Below, one piece after another: positions 15,278 to 22,488 of a stretch of 32,150 nucleotides of DNA. Below the pieces are notes generated by a model. That model was not told the origin of the DNA. It saw only the letters and a list, made by a program, of their open reading frames with translations, and did not search any database. Made by a program: the position numbers and the translations under genes. Location: NCBI GenBank assembly GCA_964344165.1, contig CAYFMH010000011.1, positions 1 through 32,150 of the forward strand, read 5' to 3'. Numbering within the stretch: the first letter of the stretch is position 1; every line of letters starts with the position of its first letter. This DNA comes from CAYFMH01 sp964344165. GTDB taxonomy: Bacteria > Patescibacteriota > Gracilibacteria > UBA4473.

Positions 15278-15303
15278 AAATGGTCAATAATTTTTAACCA
15301 TTT
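15278..15303 (+). promoter_or_regulatory. Operator-like inverted repeat before the integrase
   Basis: AAATGGT (15278-15284) and ACCATTT (15297-15303), with a further direct copy TTAACCAT running into the ATG at 15309. A repressor bound here would block integrase expression. No good -35/-10 pair is seen close by. Confidence 0.4.
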
Positions 15304-15308
15304 TAACC

Positions 15309-16205
15309 ATGGAAAATGACGTTCTTTCGATTCTGTTTGAAAAGTACCTTCAATTTGGATCCGTAATGAGAAATTACCAATCCGGTACTATTCGAGCATA
15401 CAAGTACAGCTTTGCATTTTTTACAAGGCATACAGGGCTCACCCACCTTGGTCAACTAACTCATGATGTAATGGAGGAGTTCTTGTATCATGGGCGATTA
15501 AAGAGGAACTGGTCTCCGGTTACTTTTCGACAGTATCATAAGCATTTCAATGCTTTTTTTAAGTGGTGCATCAAGAATCAACATATGGAAGCAAATCCAT
15601 TGGATGGAATTGAGAAGCCAAGACTTGAGAAGAAACTTCCTCGTCGACTTTCGCTGAGTGATGCTCAATTAGTTTTGGATGCATCCTTTCACATGCGGTA
15701 TAGCTATCGGTTTGAAAAAGCTCGAAATCGGGCGATTATCGGAACGATGCTTTTTGCCGGATTGCGAAAAAAAGAGATTTTAGATCTGAAATTGAATGAC
15801 GTTTCGTTAGAAAATAGAACGATTTTTATCCAACAAGGAAAAGGGGCAAAAGATCGATTACTTCCAATGAATGCCAAATTAAAGTATTTTTTTGAAGAAT
15901 ATTTGAAAGAGCGAAAACGATTGAATCGGAATAGTTTGCAATTTTTTACAGGGATCAATGAGAAGCGACCATTCACACAGGAGGGAATCAAAAAGATTTT
16001 TCTGAAATTGAGGAAGGCAACAAAACTTGATTTCTCCCCTCATACATTAAGGCACTCGTTCGCTACCTTAATGCTTGAGGGAGGATGCGACATTTATACT
16101 TTGTCTAAGATGATGGGACATTCGAAGATTACGACGACTACGATCTACCTGTCCTGTTCTATGAAACAAATGTCTAAGTCGATAGAGCTTCATGCTTTGA
16201 ACTAA
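15309..16205 (+). CDS. Tyrosine recombinase (XerC/D-like integrase 1)
   Basis: 298 residues with an N-terminal SAM-like core-binding domain (about 5-95) and a catalytic domain (about 110-290). Catalytic residues are complete: Arg153 in AGLRKKEI, Lys around 178-181 in GKGAKDR, His245 and Arg248 in HTLRHSFAT, His271 in MMGHSKITTTT, and nucleophile Tyr280. It reads inward from attL and its 3' end overlaps the second recombinase gene tail-to-tail by 32 bases. It is probably one of the enzymes that inserted the element into the tRNA anticodon region. Confidence 0.95.
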   Translation: MENDVLSILFEKYLQFGSVMRNYQSGTIRAYKYSFAFFTRHTGLTHLGQLTHDVMEEFLYHGRLKRNWSPVTFRQYHKHFNAFFKWCIKNQHMEANPLDGIEKPRLEKKLPRRLSLSDAQLVLDASFHMRYSYRFEKARNRAIIGTMLFAGLRKKEILDLKLNDVSLENRTIFIQQGKGAKDRLLPMNAKLKYFFEEYLKERKRLNRNSLQFFTGINEKRPFTQEGIKKIFLKLRKATKLDFSPHTLRHSFATLMLEGGCDIYTLSKMMGHSKITTTTIYLSCSMKQMSKSIELHALN

Positions 16206-17181
16206 GACCATTGGCGATCCTTTCCATGGTTTCAGAGGATTCATGAGTAAGAATACAGCTCCTTTCTATGTATCGTTCCGTTGTGCTTGTCCTCGTATGA
16301 CCGAGATGACGGGCAATATTCAGCATCGCAACGCCTTCTTCATTTAGCTTTGACGCTACAAATCGACGAAAAGCGTAAGAATTTACTTGAAAACCAAGCT
16401 CTCGAGAAATCTTTTTGAAAAAGCAACGCAGCCCGCTTGTTGTCCATTTCCCGTTAGAAGAAGCGGAAACAAACAAATATTCACCTTTCTTTTGGTATTT
16501 TCCACGACACTCGATGTAGCGACGATAGGAATCTCTCAGAAATTGAGGACAAGCATAATACCGAAGCCGTCCTTTTTGCTTCCGACCATCAATTACAATT
16601 CTCATTTTACCAGATTCCGAATAGACAGAATTTAGATGCATATCGAGTATTTCACATGGCCTGGCTCCGGTATAACGTAAAAGATCGATGAGAAAAATGT
16701 TCCGATACTTCTCCAGTTCAATGGCATAATTCCGACTATGAAGGTGAAAAATGAGTTTTGAAATCTCTCTTTCCGAAAGGACTCTTTGCTCGTTGTATTT
16801 CTCTTTTGACCTTTCTACTTGCCGTATCTTGTTTTTGGCAATATAGCCGTTTTTCTCAAGCCAAATGAAGTAGGTATTGGCATTTTTTATGTAGGTGTTT
16901 CGAGTGGAGGCTTGTTGGTTCCGCTTTTCCTGAAACTCAAGAAGCTTTTCTCCGAAAAGCTGAGGATCATTAAACTGTTCAACAGTACAAAGCCCCGTAT
17001 AACGAATAATGACTCGCAGACCATCACGAACACTACGAACGGTAAACAAACTCTTCCCTAGACGTTCACGTGTGGTAACATAGTGTTCCCAGTGTGCCCA
17101 CAAGGGGGTTTTTCCTTGGATGTCTTTCTCATGTTCCAGGATTTCATCGGGAGGAAGTAGGTGTTTTAGGGATTCCTTCAT
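16174..17181 (-). CDS. Tyrosine recombinase (integrase 2)
   Basis: 335 residues. The N-terminal core-binding part (about 25-115) precedes a catalytic domain with Arg174 in TGARPCEIL, a Lys in GRKQKGR (about 199-205), FRRFVAS (Arg272), His295 in HLGHTRTSTTERY and Tyr304. The first His of the usual HxxR box is replaced by Tyr269, a known but less common variation. It is convergent with and distinct from integrase 1. The pair may work as two subunits or on two sites. It follows a hairpin just before its ATG. Confidence 0.93.
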   Translation of the reverse strand: MKESLKHLLPPDEILEHEKDIQGKTPLWAHWEHYVTTRERLGKSLFTVRSVRDGLRVIIRYTGLCTVEQFNDPQLFGEKLLEFQEKRNQQASTRNTYIKNANTYFIWLEKNGYIAKNKIRQVERSKEKYNEQRVLSEREISKLIFHLHSRNYAIELEKYRNIFLIDLLRYTGARPCEILDMHLNSVYSESGKMRIVIDGRKQKGRLRYYACPQFLRDSYRRYIECRGKYQKKGEYLFVSASSNGKWTTSGLRCFFKKISRELGFQVNSYAFRRFVASKLNEEGVAMLNIARHLGHTRTSTTERYIERSCILTHESSETMERIANGLSSKHEALST

Positions 17182-17184
17182 TTT

Positions 17185-17210
17185 TGGGAGTGATACTTAA
17201 TTCGCTCCCA
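17185..17210 (-). promoter_or_regulatory. Hairpin abutting the integrase 2 start
   Basis: TGGGAG (17185-17190) / CTCCCA (17205-17210) on the plus strand; read on the minus strand the stem ends 4 bases before the ATG. It could hide the start codon or be a protein-binding site. The half-site TGGGAGC also occurs at 15209 before integrase 1. Confidence 0.4.
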
Positions 17211-17253
17211 TTATTGTTCAGCTTGAGGTGCTTAAAATAGTACTGAAATCGAC

Positions 17254-18381
17254 TTATTTAGACTTGTTTTCCTGATTATCCACAACTTCCAAAAAATCAG
17301 GGATAAATATGACGTTTCCCACCCGACGAAAAATTTGAGATTTTTGCTTAGCCGAAAGGGTAAACTTCTTTGAAATGTCATCTCGAAAGTTATTAAGAGA
17401 TTTTTGCAGGGAAACATTATCAAGTCCGGTGAGTCCCTTCACTTTCTCGACAGGGATCTCTCGAGTTTTATCTTCTTGAAATAGCCCAAGGATTACCGAA
17501 GCCACCTTTCCCTGAGTCAGCTTATGTGTTTTCCCTTCATACAAAAGATTCCCTCTAAAAGCATCGTAAATAATTCGTTTTGCAGGAGGAGTGGTAAGAT
17601 TCGTATTCTCGCTAAATTCAACCTCAAGATTTTTTAGAATCGCAAAAGCATATTCTTTCAGTAGAGAAGGAGGGAGTTCATGTTTTTCAAAAATCGGTTC
17701 AAAATAGTGAAATTCCGCAGGAATATGGTTCGGTAACCTTTCTCTATGTTTAGCGTATAGACGGTAGAGTGCTATGTATTTTTTCCCGATTTCACCTTCA
17801 CAAACAAAAAGTTTTCGGAATTTATTTGCGGCTTTCTGCATTGCTAGTAAGGCTTTTTCTGCATCTGTACTACTCTCTTTCTGTAGCAAAAGAGCCTGAA
17901 ATAAATCAATGAGGGACTTCATACGAGCTTGATAAAAATCATTCCATCGTTCTGCTTGCCATATTCCAGTAGGTTCATATTCCAAAAAGAATTCCTTGGA
18001 ACGGATTTTTTCGAAAACGGAAGATAAAGAAAAATCCTTATCGCCCCAATATGACCGCATTAATGTTGTTTTGAGGAGTTCTAAATCGAGATCTTCAAAA
18101 GAGGTCTCAAAAATTGGAATTGCCTCTTGAACTGTTTTATAAAAATCAAAGAAACTTGCCCTGAGTTTGGGGGTTTTCCAAGTAACAAAATCAAATTTCA
18201 AGAACTGAGAAGCGTACTTAAAAAAGGTTTGGTTTTCAAAAATTTGAGGCAGGAATTGTTCCACTAAAAAAGCCCTAAAAAGCACCCCATTCCCTTCACC
18301 TTGAGACAATTTAACAGCTTGTTCATATTGCTTCCCAAGCTCTTTGAGAATCATTATTTCGGAGGACGATTTTTCGCTCAT
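17254..18381 (-). CDS. Element-encoded protein of unknown function (375 aa)
   Basis: No family recognised. Residues 1-250 are a soluble, helix-rich domain with many aromatic and charged residues. The C-terminal part (about 270-345: YDAFRGNLLYEGKTHKLTQG, then VASVILGLF and SLQKSLNNFRDDISKKF) has the strand-helix-helix pattern of a winged helix such as the OmpR effector domain, so DNA binding is possible. It lies 72 bases upstream of integrase 2 on the same strand. A replication, regulation or maturation role is only a guess. Confidence 0.75.
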   Translation of the reverse strand: MSEKSSSEIMILKELGKQYEQAVKLSQGEGNGVLFRAFLVEQFLPQIFENQTFFKYASQFLKFDFVTWKTPKLRASFFDFYKTVQEAIPIFETSFEDLDLELLKTTLMRSYWGDKDFSLSSVFEKIRSKEFFLEYEPTGIWQAERWNDFYQARMKSLIDLFQALLLQKESSTDAEKALLAMQKAANKFRKLFVCEGEIGKKYIALYRLYAKHRERLPNHIPAEFHYFEPIFEKHELPPSLLKEYAFAILKNLEVEFSENTNLTTPPAKRIIYDAFRGNLLYEGKTHKLTQGKVASVILGLFQEDKTREIPVEKVKGLTGLDNVSLQKSLNNFRDDISKKFTLSAKQKSQIFRRVGNVIFIPDFLEVVDNQENKSK

Positions 18382-18417
18382 GCGCTCACTATAATAAAAA
18401 AGTAGAGAATCAAAATA

Positions 18418-18445
18418 TTGTGTTTAATGCGACATGAAATATGAT
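18418..18445 (+). promoter_or_regulatory. Possible promoter for the 51-residue gene
   Basis: TTGTGT (18418-18423), 16-bp spacer, TATGAT (18440-18445). It lies in the 90-base divergent spacer between the 375-residue gene and the small gene at 18472. Confidence 0.4.
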
Positions 18446-18471
18446 AAATCCCTAAAAAAATTCAATGAACC

Positions 18472-18627
18472 ATGAATCGCAAAACTCTTACGCCTTTTGC
18501 AGATGAATTTCTTCAAAGAAAGAACGTAATGGAAAAACACACCCCATTTCCACAATGGAGGGGCGAACTCTTAAAAATAAAGCACGAGCTGATTAAAGAA
18601 GCAAAGCTTGAAAAACTCAACGTGTAA
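18472..18627 (+). CDS. Hypothetical small protein (51 aa) in the element
   Basis: ATG to TAA, starting MNRKTLTPFADEFLQRKN and ending in a charged helix (ELIKEAKLEKLNV). Its last 11 bases overlap the tail of the TerS-like gene on the other strand. No family recognised. The promoter-like site and codon use make it plausible. Confidence 0.45.
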   Translation: MNRKTLTPFADEFLQRKNVMEKHTPFPQWRGELLKIKHELIKEAKLEKLNV

Positions 18628-19054
18628 GCATTTCTGACAATACCTCATCAAGTTCCCGCTCCGACATAGCTCGCACATTGGATAAATCCTGTTTCTTTTT
18701 GGTTTCTATCTTTACGGGAGCATACACCCCCAAAATCTTAAAAATCATGTCCAATGCCTTTCCAACAGCCCTTGGATCGGGTTGTGTTCCAATAATGTCC
18801 TTTCCCTGATAGAAATAGGATTCTTGTTTTTCAAGCAGTTGTTTTAGTCTCTGAACGATAAGTTCCATTGTGATTCCCTGCTTTTGCATTTCACCCCAAA
18901 TCACCCCTTTATGACATTCAAATTCTTGTGTGCTTTCTATCTTCTCCTTAGCCTTTAATGCTGTGCTCACTGAATAACCGGCCTCGATTGCAGCCGTTTT
19001 CTTTGTTTTTCCGGCTGCGATACCAGCCATGTATTTCTTTACTTTGATAGACAT
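18617..19054 (-). CDS. Terminase-small-subunit-like DNA-binding protein
   Basis: 145 residues from the ATG at 19054; an upstream TTG at 19087 would add 11. The N-terminal segment YMAGIAAGKTKKTAAIEAGYSV matches the helix-turn-helix start of phage small terminases (the TAAIxAGYS motif). The end, DPRAVGKALDMIFKILGVYAPVK, matches their usual KAL---K-LGLYAP region. In phages TerS selects DNA for packaging. Here no large terminase, portal or capsid gene is present, so it may serve a phage-satellite lifestyle or be a repurposed regulator. Confidence 0.65.
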   Translation of the reverse strand: MSIKVKKYMAGIAAGKTKKTAAIEAGYSVSTALKAKEKIESTQEFECHKGVIWGEMQKQGITMELIVQRLKQLLEKQESYFYQGKDIIGTQPDPRAVGKALDMIFKILGVYAPVKIETKKKQDLSNVRAMSERELDEVLSEMLTR

Positions 19055-19121
19055 ATCCAAATCATAGAAAAAACTATTTTCTTTCAAAAAAACACCTCTT
19101 TGAGGATGACTCGAATGAAAC

Positions 19122-19149
19122 TTGATTTAATCTTCAAACTGAATACATT
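19122..19149 (+). promoter_or_regulatory. Promoter of the element tRNA-Thr
   Basis: TTGATT (19122-19127), 16-bp spacer, TACATT (19144-19149). The expected start is about 6-8 bases before the tRNA. The same TACATT box is used by two other element promoters (19569 minus, 24747). Confidence 0.75.
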
Positions 19150-19162
19150 GTTCGAGTTACAA

Positions 19163-19237
19163 GCCGCTTTAGCTCAGTGGTAGAGCGTGCCCATGGTAAG
19201 GGCAAGGTCTCGAGTTCAATCCTCGAAAGCGGCTCCA
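19163..19237 (+). tRNA. tRNA-Thr (anticodon GGT), intact
   Basis: Full cloverleaf: acceptor GCCGCTT / AAGCGGC, D-stem GCTC / GAGC, anticodon stem TGCCC / GGGCA with loop ATGGTAA (anticodon GGT at 19195-19197), T-stem TCGAG / CTCGA with loop TTCAATC, discriminator T and encoded CCA (19235-19237). All stems pair perfectly. It has its own promoter and terminator, so it is a self-contained gene. Its acceptor and anticodon stems differ from the split host tRNA-Thr, so it is not a copy made by integration. Confidence 0.97.
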
Positions 19238-19248
19238 GATTTAGTAGA

Positions 19249-19285
19249 AAAAAGAGAATTGTCTAACATAATTCACTCTTTTTTT
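19249..19285 (+). terminator. Terminator of the element tRNA-Thr
   Basis: AAAAAGAGAATT pairs with AATTCACTCTTTTT (two extra bases on the right arm), followed by seven T. It lies 12 bases after the tRNA. Confidence 0.75.
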
Positions 19286-19318
19286 ACGATGAGATTTAAA
19301 AATTCAAAAAATAGAGGA

Positions 19319-19537
19319 TTAGTCTCTCGAATCTTTTATTGTTTCATCTAGCAACTTTGTCACTCGTTTAAGTGATTTCGGATCAGTTATAAATTCTGTA
19401 GCTAATAGACCTCTTTCACTTCTAATCTTTACGGAAAGAAGTGGGGTTGTTTCATAGTTGCGTTCTACCGATGTCTCCACAATTAAATCCTCAAGTTCAA
19501 GAATTTTTTGTGCCGTTTTTTGTGATGAAGAAGGCAT
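19319..19537 (-). CDS. Hypothetical small protein (72 aa) in the element
   Basis: Start chosen at the ATG of MPSSSQKTAQKILELEDL (19537). The longer frame to 19651 would overlap the promoter and the divergent HTH gene. Mixed alpha/beta look, no family recognised. It is divergent from the excisionase-like gene; such pairs are often regulators of element excision. Confidence 0.55.
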   Translation of the reverse strand: MPSSSQKTAQKILELEDLIVETSVERNYETTPLLSVKIRSERGLLATEFITDPKSLKRVTKLLDETIKDSRD

Positions 19538-19568
19538 TTGTGAAAAGTTTGAAGTTTTTAATATATAG

Positions 19569-19597
19569 AATGTATCACCATATATTTTCCAAGTCAA
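19569..19597 (-). promoter_or_regulatory. Promoter of the 72-residue gene
   Basis: On the minus strand: TTGACT (19597-19592), 17-bp spacer, TACATT (19574-19569). It faces away from the excisionase-like gene, within the same 98-base spacer. Confidence 0.65.
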
Positions 19598-19635
19598 ACA
19601 AAAATAGAATGTAAGGACATATAAATCATTAAAAA

Positions 19636-19848
19636 ATGTCCTCACGTCCACGTTTGCTCGGTCTTACGGATGCTTCAAAATTGCTTGGGATTGCTCCTAA
19701 TACGTTCCTAGTAGCGATCAAACGCCACAAAATTTATCATCAAATTGTGGGAAGACGAAAAATCTTCTTTTACAACGACATCTTGGAGTACAAGAAAAAA
19801 AGGGAGGAGCAGGCAAAAAGTGATAAAAGAGTGAATTCAGGTAAATAA
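19636..19848 (+). CDS. Excisionase-like helix-turn-helix protein
   Basis: 70 residues. LGLTDASKLLGIAPNTFLVAIKRHKI followed by VGRRKIFFYNDILEYKKKREE is the MerR/Xis-type arrangement: helix-turn-helix, a short wing, then a basic tail. Such proteins bend DNA and steer tyrosine integrases toward excision. Location inside a tRNA-integrated element with two integrases supports that role. A transcription regulator is the alternative. Confidence 0.75.
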   Translation: MSSRPRLLGLTDASKLLGIAPNTFLVAIKRHKIYHQIVGRRKIFFYNDILEYKKKREEQAKSDKRVNSGK

Positions 19849-19871
19849 ATTTGTTTGAAAATTTTAATCTG

Positions 19872-20111
19872 TCATAAAATCTCATCTATCTGTGCGGCTA
19901 ATTTATTATCTTTTTCCGTTACCATTCCTTTACTATGCGTAGTTAATATTATTTTCACCTGTTTGTAGTCATGCAGGAAAATATTCGGATGATGGTTCAT
20001 AGCTTCGGCTAATTTTGCAATTTCATTTACGAAATGTATCGCCTCCATGAAATTTTGAAACATAAATTCCTTTGTTATTGCACCATTTTCCGATTTCCAG
20101 TTTTGGAGCAT
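19872..20111 (-). CDS. phhB: Pterin-4a-carbinolamine dehydratase family protein
   Basis: 79 residues. FQNFMEAIHFVNEIAKLAEAMNHHPNIFLHDYKQVKIILTTH shows the family motif with His40-His41-Pro42 and the late His59. The enzyme dehydrates 4a-hydroxytetrahydropterin or acts in related pterin chemistry; in bacteria without aromatic hydroxylases its role is often unclear. It is shorter than usual by a few N-terminal residues. It is the last gene of the sod-wrbA-VKOR operon. Confidence 0.88.
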   Translation of the reverse strand: MLQNWKSENGAITKEFMFQNFMEAIHFVNEIAKLAEAMNHHPNIFLHDYKQVKIILTTHSKGMVTEKDNKLAAQIDEIL

Positions 20112-20134
20112 TTTTTAAGAGATAAAATTCCGTT

Positions 20135-20521
20135 TTATTTCGCTATAAAGAATATCCAAATAAAAAGGGAAAAATTAAGCAGGTGAACCAGGATACATAC
20201 GGGACACAAAATTCTTATTACATACAGCTGATACGCCAAATAAACACTTCCAAAAAAACCAATGGCTATCAAAACTTGAAACATTAGTTCCCACTGCCAA
20301 AAAAAAGAAGTCATCAATGCTGTATAAAAAACGATTCCCCAAATCCCATTGGAAATGCCGAATGTTTGAGAATGTGAATCTTTCGCGGCTTTGGTACAAG
20401 AAACTCCGTCACTCAAATCACATAAAGCTTTATATTTTTCTCCCTGCGTCTCAAGCTGCCTTGAGACATACAGCATGTAAGCTGATAGCAATATTCCAAT
20501 CGCTGATAAAAGATAAATCAT
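20135..20521 (-). CDS. Vitamin K epoxide reductase (VKOR) family protein
   Basis: 128 residues with four hydrophobic segments. The shuttle Cys pair is Cys34 and Cys42 in the first loop (CDLSDGVSC); the active site CPVC is at 106-109. FGISNGIWGIVFY is also typical. Bacterial VKORs re-oxidise DsbA-like proteins through quinone, replacing DsbB. A DsbA-like lipoprotein is encoded in the host flank (28374), so the two could be partners. It sits 11 bases after wrbA. Confidence 0.93.
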   Translation of the reverse strand: MIYLLSAIGILLSAYMLYVSRQLETQGEKYKALCDLSDGVSCTKAAKDSHSQTFGISNGIWGIVFYTALMTSFFWQWELMFQVLIAIGFFGSVYLAYQLYVIRILCPVCILVHLLNFSLFIWIFFIAK

Positions 20522-20532
20522 GAAGAATGTAT

Positions 20533-21144
20533 TTACTTTGCTAATTTTTTAGCAATTTCCGCCACATGTCGCCCTTGAAATTCTGCCAATGTCAATTCAT
20601 TCTTACTCGGTTGTCGTTTTCCATCCCCCCCGGCTATGGTCGAAGCCCCATAGGGAGTTCCTCCGCTAATTTCATCCATTGTCATCTGTTCTTTCGCCGA
20701 GTATGGTAAACCAACAATTACCATCCCCTGATGCAGGAGGGTTGTATGAAAATTGAGAATTGTGGATTCCTGTCCACCGTGTTGTGTTGCAGTTGAGGTA
20801 AAGACACTCCCGACTTTTCCAATCAACGCGCCACTCATCCAGAGCTTTCCTGTGTGATCTAAAAAAGCCCGCATCTGTGCAGACATCATCCCAAATCGGG
20901 TTGGCGTGCCAAAAATAATTCCATCTGCTTCGGCCAAATCATCAGACGTTGCCAAAGGAATATCCGAAAAGGCTTTTTTGGCTTCCGTTGCCCTCATCTT
21001 TTCGATTATTTCAGGGGAGAGTGTTTCTGCTACTTGCAGAAGTTTTACCTCCGCGCCTTCAACAGCGCTGGCTCCTTTCACCACTGATTGAGACATCTGA
21101 TAGGTATGGCCATAGAGACTATGAAAAACAACTAATATTTTCAT
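20533..21144 (-). CDS. wrbA: NAD(P)H:quinone oxidoreductase, WrbA family
   Basis: Flavodoxin-like FMN enzyme that reduces quinones by two electrons, avoiding semiquinone and superoxide. Visible marks: N-terminal ILVVFHSLYGHTYQM (FMN phosphate loop), GTPTRFGMMSAQMRAFLD, STATQHGGQESTI and GGTPYGASTIAGGDG. The length of 203 residues is normal. It follows the superoxide dismutase gene by 12 bases in one operon. Confidence 0.96.
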   Translation of the reverse strand: MKILVVFHSLYGHTYQMSQSVVKGASAVEGAEVKLLQVAETLSPEIIEKMRATEAKKAFSDIPLATSDDLAEADGIIFGTPTRFGMMSAQMRAFLDHTGKLWMSGALIGKVGSVFTSTATQHGGQESTILNFHTTLLHQGMVIVGLPYSAKEQMTMDEISGGTPYGASTIAGGDGKRQPSKNELTLAEFQGRHVAEIAKKLAK

Positions 21145-21156
21145 GGAAAAAGAGTA

Positions 21157-21735
21157 TTAAGAAGAGTTATCAAAACGATCCGTCACACATCGCCAGTCAA
21201 TGGCCTCAAAAAAGGCTGCAATATAATCAGGGCGTTTTAATCCATAGTCCGTCAAAAAAGCATGTTCAAAAACATCCATTACCAAGGTTGGGACAGCTCC
21301 AGCTAAATGACCGACATCATGTTCATTGATCCAGGTATTAAAAAGTTTTTTGCTTTGTGGATCATACGCCAAAATCACCCAACCAATACCGCGAATTGCG
21401 CCAAGAGCCCGAAAATCTTTTTCCCATATTTTAAAACTGCCAAAATCCTGCACGATCTGTTTTTTCAGTGAGTTTTCCTCCTGTAGAGAGGTTAATTCTT
21501 TTGCTAAATTGTCGAAATAAAGTTCATGAAGGCGCATCCCGTTCCATTCCCACCCAAAACGCCGCTTTAGTTCCGCGTATTGTGGAGTGGTTGGATCTGC
21601 CTCTTTCAAGAGCATCATCAACGTATTTGTATTCTTTACGTACCCCTGATAAAGCATGAAATGATTTTTTAACAAATCATTACTGAAACCGGTTAAACCC
21701 AAAAGATCCGCGAAATTTTTAGCTTCGTAGTCCAT
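21157..21735 (-). CDS. sod: Fe/Mn superoxide dismutase
   Basis: 192 residues. Metal ligands fit the family: His25 (KNHFMLYQGY), His70 (MRLHELYF), Asp154 and His158 (VMDVFEHAFLTDYG). It belongs to the shorter, divergent subgroup: the classic first helix HHxxYV is KNHFMLY here. Metal choice cannot be told from sequence. It is first gene of the leftward redox operon sod-wrbA-VKOR-phhB. Confidence 0.93.
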   Translation of the reverse strand: MDYEAKNFADLLGLTGFSNDLLKNHFMLYQGYVKNTNTLMMLLKEADPTTPQYAELKRRFGWEWNGMRLHELYFDNLAKELTSLQEENSLKKQIVQDFGSFKIWEKDFRALGAIRGIGWVILAYDPQSKKLFNTWINEHDVGHLAGAVPTLVMDVFEHAFLTDYGLKRPDYIAAFFEAIDWRCVTDRFDNSS

Positions 21736-21774
21736 GAGTAAATGGGATTAAAAAGCAAATGAAGATAAATAAAC

Positions 21775-21802
21775 TCTATACGCTGTGCATTAAAAAAAGC
21801 AA
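21775..21802 (-). promoter_or_regulatory. Possible promoter of the redox operon
   Basis: On the minus strand: TTGCTT (21802-21797), 16-bp spacer, TATAGA (21780-21775). It is the best match upstream of sod but not strong. Confidence 0.35.
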
Positions 21803-21856
21803 ATTTTTATTTTGAGTGCTTAATTTGGGCTTAATGAAGTCAAACGAAAAAAAAGT

Positions 21857-21897
21857 TTGACAAAAAAAATCCTGAAGAATAGATTTGAGAATATTCT
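21857..21897 (+). promoter_or_regulatory. Promoter and palindrome before the Hsp20 operon
   Basis: TTGACA (21857-21862), 17-bp spacer, TAGATT (21880-21885). A 10-bp palindrome AGAATATTCT (21888-21897) lies at the expected start point and could be an operator. A second candidate is TTGGAT (21931) with TATTTT (21954), which would give a very short leader. Confidence 0.55.
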
Positions 21898-21974
21898 TAC
21901 TACCGGAGGGAAAAATAAGGAAGAAAGGTATTGGATAATAAAAAGTATTTTTTTATTTTTTAATATTTTCAACC

Positions 21975-22442
21975 ATGAAAATTATTCCTCAACGGCTTCG
22001 GCATCCTTTTCGAAAAACTTCCGACTGGTCTGCTTCCCCTGTGTTTTCAGAGGACTTTTGGAGTTTTCCGTTTTCTGAGTTCCGGTTTCCGTCCGCATTT
22101 GACCCAGAAAATCGTTTTTTCCCTTCCGTGGACGTATCCGAAAAAGACAATTCCTTTATCATCGAAGCGGATATTCCTAATGTTGATCCGGAAGATGTTC
22201 GTGTAGAAATTGAAGATGATGGGATTATTATCCAGGGAGAAACCACAGAAGAAAAAGAGGAAAAGGAAAAAACATATCATTATAAGGAACGAGTTTCAGG
22301 TTCTTTTTATCGAAAGTTTCCTTTGCCCTCCCGAGCTGATATGGAAAATATAGAATGCATTTCAAAAAACGGAACGCTTACTATTATAGTTCCCAAAAAA
22401 GAAGGAGCCCAAAAGAAGACGATACCTATTGAACAACAGTAG
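21975..22442 (+). CDS. Hsp20/alpha-crystallin small heat-shock protein
   Basis: 155 residues. The N-terminal arm is rich in Phe and Ser. The alpha-crystallin domain (about 48-140) starts PSVDVSEKDNSFIIEADIPNVDPEDV and includes SGSFYRKFPLP and the NGTLTIIVPK end strand. The C-terminal IPI is the IxI oligomer motif. It acts as an ATP-independent holdase. It is first gene of the rightward cargo operon. Confidence 0.95.
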   Translation: MKIIPQRLRHPFRKTSDWSASPVFSEDFWSFPFSEFRFPSAFDPENRFFPSVDVSEKDNSFIIEADIPNVDPEDVRVEIEDDGIIIQGETTEEKEEKEKTYHYKERVSGSFYRKFPLPSRADMENIECISKNGTLTIIVPKKEGAQKKTIPIEQQ

Positions 22443-22488
22443 ACATGCCTTGCTTTTTTTGTGCTTTAACTCTTAACTCTTTTGTACG

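Noticed and set aside
21814..21823. CIRCE-like site GAGTGCTTAA before the Hsp20 gene
   Set aside because: Only one half-site; the paired TTAGCACTC at the right distance is missing.
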